From Marisa cornuarietis (lineage: Eukaryota; Mollusca; Gastropoda; Architaenioglossa; Ampullariidae): a DNA stretch of 64,000 nucleotides. The notes under the pieces were generated by a model, which saw only the letters and a program-made list of their open reading frames with translations, had not been told where the DNA came from and did no database searches. Shown here one piece after another: positions 51,401-63,400 of the stretch (positions within the stretch are counted from its first letter, which is position 1; every line of letters begins with the position of its first letter). The stretch is from contig SMMW01000559.1 in NCBI GenBank assembly GCA_004794655.1, forward strand, positions 2,604,001-2,668,000, in the 5' to 3' direction. The position numbers were made by a program, and so were the translations under genes.

Positions 51401-54400
51401 TATAGAATCTTTTTTACCACTTAACAGAAAGTAAAAATAAAATTGTTTTTGAACAGGAGACTATTTTAGTAAAGCAACGTCCAGTGCCTGAAGCTCAGCG
51501 TCAGGCAGGTTCTTCTGCTGACCAGAAGGACTACATTGGTGGTGGTGATGATGGTAGCTTAGAGTTGTCTGACAAAGGGGACAGCATTACAAGAGCTCGA
51601 ATAGTTGGTGCTAGGTGAGTGACAGCACCTTGTTGAGGTGTGAAGTTGAGTCCAGCATAAAATATTACCACTTGACTTGATGTTGTTTAAAGCACAGTCC
51701 CATTTTAATTATAGGTTTATAGGGAATACCAGTAGAAGACAAAAACCAAAGTGTTTTGATTCAAAATCACCATTTTTATAGAAAATGATAAAACGGGGAG
51801 CATCTAGTTGAGATTTTTTCTAAATGAAAAAGTCACACATATCTGTTTCTTCTGTGCACAGTGCTGTAGCTGAAACAGTAATTTTCTTTGGGACATGTAC
51901 AGTTTCTGCAAGGATCGATAAAGTAATGTCATTGTCCCTTCAATGAAGTTGCTAAGATGAACTAGTTTTTGTAAACAGACTTCTTGGCAAGCTGGCCAGT
52001 TGCATCACACAGCCTCTGGCAAGCCTTCCCCCAACAATGGAACCTCCAGCAATTTCTCTTGGAAAGCTGTGTGTCTTCCATCTCAACACCAAGTCTGCAC
52101 TGCAGCGTCTTGCAATTGCACAAATGCTTATTCACTGGGCACAACAGCCATTGGTGAGTCCACTGGAATGCAGAGTTATTTAGGATATGTTGATACAGCT
52201 TCTATGGTTTGCTAGAGCCCATAAAACCTCAAATATTGCACTTCACTTTGTAGTTAGGTCCTTAGTGAGTTAACTGTGCTGACCTAGCAGTTTAACATCA
52301 TTGTGTTATTACTCATCTTACCAAGCACTTACAGTATAGGGACACATCATAAATAGTATAATTTGACTAGTTACTGTTGTGTCTTGAAACTGCTGCCTTC
52401 CAGCCATGCCATTGCCCAGCAGAGCTGAAAGCACGAGTGTTGGAGTGCCTGAATGAAAACATTTACTACGATGAGATAGCACTGGCGTTCACTCGCATGC
52501 AGACAGATGTACGGGACTTTTTGGCCTGTCTCAAGCAGGAGGGTATAAATCTGGAGTCCATGTTCCCACCAAAGTAATGATTTAAGAAATATTTTCTTAG
52601 TAGTCTATTTTGGGGAGGGGGGTGCTGAGGGCGTAGTGTAAGTAGTGTTTTTCTTTAGTTTGCTAGTCAGCTAATAGTTTATTGATTCTGGAAGACTGCT
52701 AGAATGAGATGGATTAGACTTAGAGGACTTATTGCGTCTAACATCTCAGGTTTCCATCTATGCTCTGTTGAAGCTTGTTTAGTGATGCTCAGCAGCTAAT
52801 TATCTTTTTTGGCATTCTTGTGACATCTGTTCAGGAGCTAAACTTTCTTCAGTGAAACCTGTTTTCTATTTTTCACTTGTATGGCAACTGTTAAGACTCT
52901 CTCTCTCTCATAAATCTAGCAACAACTGTTAACACCTAAACTTAATCACACTAAATAATTGATAATTGTCAAAGCCTCTGGACGCTGTTTGTCCCTCAGT
53001 GACATCTCTTCAAACTCTGAACTTTTGTTCAGTCAAGATTTGTCTCACAATCCAACCTCTTTGTTCAGTAGTGGTGTAGTAAAGAAGAGACTACTAATCA
53101 ACAGTAGGCTGCATGACGCACATTTCTAATAATAATTGAACTAGGAAGAAACTTTCAACCACCTGCTTTTCAGCATGATCATAGGCCTTGAGCAGGCCAT
53201 GCATCTGGTGACATCATTGTACGATCAGGTCAAGGTCAGCTTAAAGCCACGTGTGCAGCCAAGCTTTCAGGAACGTCGACGTCAGCTTCACACTATTGTG
53301 TCCAGCACTTACAATGACCACCAGGCTCTTAGTATCAGGTAAACAATTTCCTCTGTAAAGGCTGTCAAAGTTATCCACGAGTACAATTAATCACTTGGTG
53401 ATGGAAGAGAATGTTGCCTGTCAACGAGTTCTGTAGTAGTTCTTTTGTCCACTAGATGGCACCTTGTACACCAGAGAAATAGAGCACAGCAAAATATGAC
53501 TAGAATGTAGGTTAAAATTATGGATGTAGCACCTTTACTGAAATGGATGTAGAAAGAGCTAAAGGAGCATGCTAGTTGATAATAGCACAAGCTCTCTGAA
53601 GGAGTTAAAAGAGAGTGCATTAGTCATTGCAAATGAAATCAAAACATGGAAGTTTGTAAGCTTTGAGGTTGTTTTGAAGATGAAAGATGTAGTGAGATTA
53701 ATTTGAAGGATTTATGAAGTATCACATCTGTTGAAGAGTGCTGTGTAGTCTTGCCATGGCAGTGGTGAAGTTGGATGAATTGCCTGACAAACTCAACCCT
53801 GTCATTCGACCCATAATGGAGGCTATCAGGTGTGAAGAAAACGAAGAGGTGAGAAGCCAGGCTGCACTTTGCCTGGCTCACTTAATGCAGAACTGTTTGT
53901 CTCGCAACCCAAGTCCTAATGGCAAGATCATCAAGAATCTTTGTGGGTTTCTCTGCGCCGATCCTACTGTAACACCCAATGTCATGACACCAATGCAGCA
54001 TCGACCATTAGGTAAGTGTCTACTTTTTGGCAAGACTTATCAGGATTCTGGTTTTGAACGATGTTTCAACTGACAAGAGTTTAACATATCTCATGCATAA
54101 ACAGTGACATTAAAAATATTTGTCGTATTGTATTCTTTTTGACCTTCTTTCTCCAGAATGTTCACCACTGGAAGTTGTTTGTGATTCAAGGAATGGAATC
54201 CTTACATTAACCAATTTACAAAAGGTATAATTTTCATGGTCCCAAGAAAAGAAAATATGGTTGTAAGGTCTTTTTCGTTTCACTCGAGTCATCTTGATTT
54301 GTCTTAAGTTAACGTATAACAAAGGGAACATGAAAAAAGTTTAAAAGAAAACAACATAGATAATGAAATATCAAGAAAATGTAAGATTTTGCTTTGGTTT

Positions 54401-57400
54401 CAGTCTTATGTATAACCTTAAAATATGTTTTTATTTTAAAATAATCCTGATGAAAAAAATTCAAAAAATGAAGAAAAGTTTGCATTTTGATATTGCTTGG
54501 TACAAGCTTTTATAAAAATCAAATGAAACCTCAAATAACTGGTTAGTTGAACATTGAACAAGATAACAACAACAAGAACAACAAAAACCCTAAAGAATTT
54601 TTATCTGTTGGCACAGATGCCAGAACAAAGAGGAAGGGGTGGCTACAGACGAAGCAATAGCATCAAAGCTGATGGGGAGAAGAAGAATGGTAACTCAGTG
54701 CCTGATGGCGTTGCTGCCATTTCAGACATCACGCAAACCCAGGAAGATCAAGAGGTGAGATGATAACGTCCATAGAGAAGTCATTTTCAGCAGATGTGGA
54801 ATGATACATGGAGAAGATTATTCCTTCTATTGTCTGTTGACTGAAAGCAAGACATTTCTGAAGACTATGACAAATAGACTTAGTATGACACAAGATGTAT
54901 GTTATGATGCCTTTCACCATGACTCATTGAACATGCTGGCTGTTTGAAGATGTTGCTGTTATAAATATCAGCATGAGCTTCGATGGCATAGGAGGCGTCA
55001 ATGAACTGATTAGATTAAAGTCTTTTGTGCTTGCTGATTTTTTTTCTTCTAAGATTTCTTATCATTTATGCGCAGTCCTTTCAGCCTGAAGCTCGTGTCT
55101 TAAAACATTTGTTGAGAATTTAGATGCACAATGGTATCTAACAATATTCTTAAAACTTTGTTACCTTCTACATCTGTGCCTGATAGACAAGTCTTTATCA
55201 GCAGGTCCAGAAGCAGCTCACAATACAAAGGTTAGGGTCAGAGGTGGCCCTGACCACCATCTGTGAACACTTTGGTGCAACAGTACCAGGACAAGTACCA
55301 GAACTGTGGAATATTTGCATGCAGTCACTTGAAAACTCTAATTCACACACCCATGGTATGTCTTGGTCTTTGTGTGCATAATTGTTATCACATTATATAC
55401 ATAGACTATTTCTATAAAAGCAGAATATATTTGCTTTTCATAAGCAAAGTTTACAAGAGTGAGTAGAGTGTTAGCACCAAGAATCTGCCCCTTTAATATG
55501 CAACAACAGTAATGAACATCACAAAATAATAAACGAAAAGATAAAATAATAAAGGAAAGAGAATTATGCTTATTGGCCCACATAGTCTTTTTTGCCACTG
55601 TATTGTTATTGAGAGCGCTGGGTTAGGGGCAGTGAACGAACCTTCAAGCTTTTAGCACTCAATCTGGACAGTGAGAAAAACCTTTGCAGAGAGCGAGCAG
55701 GAGTTTTGTAGAAAACGTATTTTCCACATTGAGCAAGTTTTCGTGGGAACCACCAACGGTCCACTTTTCAAGTTACCACAGCCACCGTTAATAGCCTGAA
55801 AGGATGGTCAAGGCGGTAGGCCATAAATCTTGACCAGTGACGCATGGCCCGCCGACTTGAAGCAGCCTTGGGAAAAAGTCTAGTGTTGGCCAGTTCCCCT
55901 GAATCGGTCAACTTTAAAGGGGTGGCTGGAGACACGCCACGCGGAGGCAGAAACATCCTGGCCTCTGCATGAGAAAAATACTCACTTTTCCAAACTGCGC
56001 GCTAGCGAAAGAAGGTCCGTCTCGCGGAGACGTAAAATTGTATGTGTTGGATATATGCTGTTTTTGTGCGGGTAGTTTTAGTTTAAATTTGGTGAAGTGT
56101 GATTCACCACAGAACTGTGTGTGACTCTTGGACTCTGTGTATATCTGTGAGCATTGGACTATCTCTATTTTATCTGAACTGTGAATGTGTGATGGAAACT
56201 GTTCGCCAAGAAGAGAGACTTACAGATAGGGTCCAGCAGCAGTGACGATCAGGGAGCTAAGTTTGTCAAAATCCCCTTTGATAAATCTTTAGAATCAGTG
56301 TCGTACTGATATACATATATATATATGATTTACCTTACATGGTTTTTCCTAAGTTTAATTAGTGTAGTATTGTTATATATGATCTACTTTACATGCTTCT
56401 CTTGTGTTTAATTATATTGCTATTATTTTATACTCACTGATCTAGTTTTATTGATTATGTGAATGCGTGTATGTGTGTTGTAATGGAGGTGCTGCGTGAG
56501 AGTCAGTTTAGTTATCCACTGTGCAACAGAGCATGCAATGACCTTTACAAGTTTGACTTATCTTTTTTGCAGATGACACATCAGAACCCATTACAGAAGC
56601 ACATCAAGAAATTGTGAATTCCTTACAACTCTTGGAAGTGGTCATTCCAACGTTGAACCCTAAGCTTTTGGAGCAGGTCAGTTTTGGTCCAGGTTGGGTA
56701 GATTTAATATTGTGCTCTGATCTAATGTGACTTCCTTGAATAGTCATTAAATGTGAGAATTGGATAGAAAAGGCTAACCCTCAGACTATGAGCAGTTTAC
56801 ATGTGTTGTTTGCCAGTGCAATAATTTTTTTGTTTTTTGAGGGGTTTTGTGGGCATTGTTCGCTGAGTAGATGTACTCTGTCATTAGTTGACAATACATG
56901 CAAACTAGAGGTGATAGTTTATTAATTCATTCAATACAGATGAATTGATGCATTTAAGCTGTAGTTATGAAGATGTTCACACCTGCAGGTGTAGGAAGAG
57001 CTAAGTATTACTATTAGTGTATCAAGTATTATTGTTACTAATGAAACAAATAGTCAGTCACAGCCAGTTTCCTGTAATTAAACATTATCACCTGAGGAAA
57101 TGGTTCTGCTATGCAGGTGATGGATCACCTCACTGTTCTGTGCAACTACCTTCACCACATCAGCACTGCCGTACGTCACATGGCAGCACGAGTGATAGCA
57201 GTACTGAGCATGCAGCAGCCGTCACAAGTGTTGACATATGTCATTGAGCATGTTCTACCATCCCTGGGCGCCACACAAAACAATAGAATGCGTCAGGGTG
57301 CATGTGAGGCCTTAGCCAGTATCCTTTTGGATCAAATACTCTCACAACAGATTTTTTCAAGTTTTTGTAAGTTGATCTTTCAGTTGTTAAGAATACAAGT

Positions 57401-60400
57401 TCACCTACTGTGAAGTGCCTTGAGCTTGCTTGACAGGCAGGTATAGGGCACTGTATAAGCTAACTTTGCCTTTACTGGAACTTTGGTGTGGATAGGAGCA
57501 TTTGCAGCCTCACTTACAGTTCTTCAACTGGATTGAACAAGCTGGGAGCAAATACAGACTACGTATCTTTCATCCTGCCATATGGCACTTTATAGACAAA
57601 ACATTTGTTCTTATTATTATTCTGTGTGTTTATATTTTTTCATAAAGCACTTTGTGCTTACCTTTGATGGTGGGATAAAATGCCCCATAAATGACATTTA
57701 TTATTATTATTATTTAGCTATGATTTGTTGTCATAATTATGGAGGGATATGTGAGATGTAGCCAGTGGTACACTGTCTCAATTAAGCAGTATTTTGCTCA
57801 AATTTATTTGAGGATTTTGATGCTGAAGCAATAAGGCTACTGAGCCTTGACTTTGGGTAGATATTCTGGAACAACTGGGACTTCGTGTTGTTCCCTATAT
57901 TGTGCTTATGATGGTACCAGTGCTTGGTCGCATGGCAGATCAGGACAGCTCGACCCGTTTGATGGCCACACATTGTTTTGCAACTCTAATTCGCCTCATG
58001 CCCTTGGAGGTACATTGCACTTTACTTGGTTCAGTCTCTTGCTTACTTTGAGTTTTGTTTCAATGCAAAAGTAAAACTTAAGTTACCTTAACACGTTCAG
58101 AAGCATGGCACATTCCAAGGTTGGATCAGTTACTGTTCCTTAAAGGCTATTTAGCAAGAAAAAAAAATTGACTGCCTTATCTGAATTTTAAAATTTCAGT
58201 TACAAAATCAGATATGCACAGAATGTAAAGATGAAAACTTCTTTGTTCATATTTACATATTTTACAGTATGTTATCCTCATGTAATCTTCACTGTAGCTG
58301 CATAGTAGGTGGGTTTCACTATATTTTTCTCAGGGATCTTTATAGTTTACAAGATTATTGCTCAGATAATCTTATGTATTATGCTCCTGGATATAAAAGT
58401 ATTGTTCAAATATAAACTTTTGTTGGGTAACTCTTTCTTTCTCCCTTACTTTGACTCAATTGATCAAATGCCGGTACTTTAAAAAGATAAAGATACTGCT
58501 GTGCCAGGACACAGTTATCATTATTCTGATGAGTTTCTCTGAACTTGTGTTATAGGCAGGAATCCCAGATCCTCCAGAACTAAAGCCATCATTGGCAGAA
58601 AGGCGAGAAAGAGAGCGCCATTTCCTGGAGCAGCTGTTAGACTCATCAAAGCTGGAGCCATACCACATCACAGTCCCAGTAAAGGCCACCTTGCGTAAAT
58701 ACCAACAGGTGTTCACCTCTTATTTGCTGCTCTGATCACAGAAACAATAATTACTTTTTATGTTTTGCCCAGTTTTTCTTTTCCTCACCTCATATCCTTA
58801 CCAGTAGATATAGTCATGAAAGTCTCACTGGTATTGTCACTACTGCTCAGGTACATGAATTTGTTCCCTAGTGGCTGCTAGTCATGTCAAGGGGAGATAA
58901 AGATTTTCTTTTCCTATTTCTTTCTCCTTACTTTCCCCACTCCCCACCCCACCATCCCCAACATTCACTCCAGCACCCATATTGTCTGGTTGTACAAGAA
59001 CCTTTACTATCAAAGTCTGATGTTATTTGGTTTTGTATAGATGAGGTATTTGCTCTTTTACTTGTCAACTGTCAACCATTATTTTGTTAGTGAAAGCCCT
59101 GATTTAAACAAATTTTGGAAAAAGTAATGTCTAGTGAGTAGATTAAAACTTGATAATCAGCTACTGGGTGCTTTTCTGGGTGAGAGATATGGCTATATTA
59201 TACTTGTTAAGGGTTTTTATGTGCTGATTTTTAATTTTTATTTCATAATGTCACTGACAAATTCCTTCAGGATGGTGTGAACTGGCTGGGATTTTTGAAC
59301 AAATACAAGCTGCATGGCATCTTATGTGATGATATGGGCCTCGGAAAGACTCTGCAGTCTCTCTGCCTCTTGGCATCAGATCACTATAACAGGCAGCAAG
59401 CATATCAGGTAGTACAGAGCATTTTTGTTTAATAGACAGTGATAATCAGTGTGTAGATTTCTGTAAATACTCTTTCAACTGAAGAGGTCATAAATTGATC
59501 TTACATATATATAGATATATAGGGTTAGTCAAAATTATGTTAACACTTAAATGGTAGAATCCATTTATTCACAAAACATACATCAGACTTGCAAGATGAT
59601 TTACAGGGCGGTCTCAACCTGTTTGCATCATGTTCAGCACATAAAAACCAGCGAGCAGCAGTACCATTTAATTCCTGGACACACATTTCGCAGGGATTAT
59701 ATTAGTGTTAACATAATTTTGACTAGCCCTGTGTATCTGTATATATATATATGAGACATCTTCAGTTTTAAGCAAAAAAAAAAAAAAAAAAAGTGTGGGG
59801 TGGGAACCAAGTAGAAAAAGGAAAAGCAGAGTTAAGGGTGTAAATTTTCATTTCTTTGACTTGCTGAATATTTTATTTGTTTTGTTTTGCTCCAACCCTA
59901 TTTCTTTGGTACAGCCATGAATGTCAAGTGCAAGATTGTAATCAAAGATTACTATTTGTAAACCATTTTACTTTGGAGATTTTGAGTGGTCCGGTGGCGC
60001 AGAGGTTAGCCCCTGTCACCAATACATTGAAGGTTGGCTGTCTTGGGTTCAGCTTTCGTCTCGGGTGCTGTTCTTTCTCTGCATGTGGCATCTGTTTACA
60101 GGACTGGCTGCCTTGCCATGATATAGCCTTAGTTGCTGGCTCAGTGTAAACACCAATTCCTCCCACTTTGGAGATTTTGTGAAAACCATTATCAGTTTTA
60201 CACACACACACACACATCAGTAATGTATCATTTTTTTTGTTGCCAGTAGATGTCAAATTTAAAGTAGGCCTAAAATCTGAAAGAAAATCTGGAAAAAGTC
60301 TAGAATTTTGTTTGGTCATGCCTGTATAAACCCTGTAGATGGCTAAAGTGTAATGGAATGTCTACAGTCATTGGATCATTTCCTGCCTGTACTTGTCTGG

Positions 60401-63400
60401 AACATCATCAAATGACCACTCTATGCATGTTTTCAAGATGATTTCTTGTACTTAATCAGAGCACTAAGAACCCCGACTGTGCCCCTTTGCCATCAATAGT
60501 GATCTGCCCACCAACATTAGTTGGCCACTGGGTATACGAAGTGAAGAAGTTTATAGACACAGACTTTCTCAATCCACTGATGTACGCAGGCCCTCCAGCA
60601 GAGAGAGTCAAGTAAGTTTCTGTTTATAGTTAAATATTTTGCCATATATAATTGATGTTTTTTTTATTGCTATCTTTCATACTTGAGAAGAGGTATTTGT
60701 CTGCAGATGCATAGTAGTTGTGACTGATACACTTGAGTGTTCTGAAACTGTACAAAATGTTCTGGGTGAGGGGATGGTCTAAAAAATGTAAACACTTTGG
60801 TGCTGGGAGTCTGAAAGCACCATATGAATGCTGATGTTTTGTCATTGTTATAAAATTTCAGTGACTCAGTTTCACATAAAAACATGACTCTTGCACTTAA
60901 AGTGGTTTCTTGACACCATGGCCCCAGATCAAAATAACATTAACACATGAACTGATATGTTTTTCCATTGACTGACCAATAAAACCCTTAATAAATATTT
61001 TATTTTTAACGTCTGAAAACCCCCAGTTACTTAATTAAGGTGGGGGTATTGAGCTTATCTGAGAACGCCTTGCATTTGATGGCTAGAAACATTGCCTGTA
61101 GATGTCTGACTTGGATGGCTGAGGCAGTTTGTCAATGCTGATTTACAGGTTGCAAAGAAAGGTCAAGAGTCACAATTTGATTGTAGCATCTTATGATGTG
61201 GTCCGCAACGACATTGATTTCTTCAGGTATGTTTTAGATGTACTAGGCTGGAAGCTTGGGGATATTTGCAGCATACATTTTCTGCTTATAATATTCACAA
61301 CCTGGTCACAACTTTGTTTTTTTTGTTACTGACTCAATGTGTGAAAGAACAAAACAATTAGCTTTCTGTTGTCAACAGCTGATTCTTTTTAAAATAGTTG
61401 CCAGTTTAATTTCTTCAGACTGAGGGAAGGTTGAGTCAATAACTTGTTTTTTGGAATGTCAGAATCTTGGAAAATCAACTAAAATGGCTGATTTGATTAT
61501 TAATTTATTTTCATTCAGTCTGAAATGCAGCTGGGAGATATGTGAATCTGTAAGATTTCTAGGTTTGCAAACTATTTGATGCAGTCTTGCTTAGGGCACC
61601 ATTGGTAATGGTTGGTCGAAACAGTAAGCTGAGAGACAAAAGATTAGCTCATGTTGAATTTTTATAGATAGCTTTGATGGTTATACATGCTTTTATTTCA
61701 GTTCTTTGAGATGGAATTACTGCATCTTAGATGAGGGTCACATAATACGCAATGGGAAAACGAAGGTGGGCATGCCATTAGGTTATCTTTATATTTGGTG
61801 CCAGTCCTGACTAGTTGTTAGTTTGTTAGCTTTTAGTGCTGATGTCAGCAATTTAGACCATTTCCTATAATTTTTTTGATTTCAGATACAATAGAGAAAT
61901 GAAGCAGTATGTTATTGAAAGCTAAAGATAGGCTAGTTGAGTAGGAAATAAATGAAAGCATTAAAAAGAAAGTTTTTTTCCGAACTGGGAAGGAACTAGC
62001 TTGATTGTGGGGTGTGAATCTGCATTTAAACAGAAAAATTATCATCATTTATGTCATAGTCATCAAGTGATATAATTAGTCTCTCATCTGATGTAAACAA
62101 ACATCATGAATTTATTGCAGTAGCACCAACACAGTCAAAGTGAAAATGACTTGTATTAAATAGATGTTTTGAAAGCAACAATGACATGACAGATAAGTTT
62201 ATTTCCATCACAGTTGTCAAAGGCAGCTAAACAGCTGATAAGTCAGCATCGGCTTATCTTGTCTGGGACACCAATCCAGAACAATGTTCTTGACCTGTGG
62301 TCACTGTTTGACTTCTTGATGCCTGGTTTCCTGGGCACCGAGCGGCAGTTCCAGGCTCGTTTTGGGAAACCCATTCTTTTGTCAAGAGATGCCAAGAGCA
62401 CTTCAAGGGAGCAGGAAGCAGGTAATACTAAACTACCTTGACTCTGCAAAACAACTCCATCGTCTGCAGCATATGCTTGCTGCTCATACTACTGAAAACG
62501 AAGAAAACTACATAAAGATGTGTTGTCTACATGGTCACATTACAACATAAGGGCACTCGAGGTCTGACTTTATAAGCTTATCCAAAAGCTGCAGAAGTAT
62601 GCTTTGCTCCAGTATATGCAGTGTAGACAGTTACTATGTGCATGTTTACACAGTTGCACTAGGTTTAAAAGATTTGCAAGGACTGAAGTGCTGCGTAAGT
62701 GTGGCTGGTTGTGGGATTCTAATTTACAATAGTCAAAAATACTCACCATACTTGTGCAGACTAAATACAGATTTTTTGGTCGTAACAGGTGCCCTAGCCA
62801 TGGAAAAACTTCACCGACAAGTTCTGCCATTTATCCTCCGGCGCTTGAAGGAGGATGTCTTAAATGACCTGCCTCCAAAGATCATCCAAGATTACTACTG
62901 TGATCTCAGTCCTTTGCAGGTAATGGAGAACCGCCATTTGGCCTTTGTCCTTTTGCATAGTGTTAAATTAACACCTGATAATGATTGTATTTCACATACT
63001 TTTGTGATTACACTCCTTGTGGAATGTAGGGTTGCTATGGTTTAATCTATATCGTATGCTTGTTTTTGCTGAGTTGAAGTGTGTGGACAGATCCTAGCTT
63101 TCCTCATTTTAATTATTCTATGATATTTCTATTCCCTTGTATATCCTTGTAAACATACAATTGTAGGTGGAACTGTACGAGGACTTTGCCAAATCAAGGG
63201 CTAAGCGCAGTGTGGACGATCTAGTCACATCCATATCAGATGAACAGAAAGAGAAGAAAGCAACTTCTCAGGGGACGACACACATTTTCCAGGTTTGTAT
63301 ACTACAGAACATTCCTTTTATCTTTGCTTGGTATCTACCAAATCAAGCAAGCAGATAATGCACATCAGCTCATGCATAGACACCTACATGAGCAAGAACA

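Noticed and set aside
59985..60060. functional tRNA gene
   Set aside because: The cloverleaf is degenerate, the B box is imperfect, and the unit is a SINE head bounded by target duplications.
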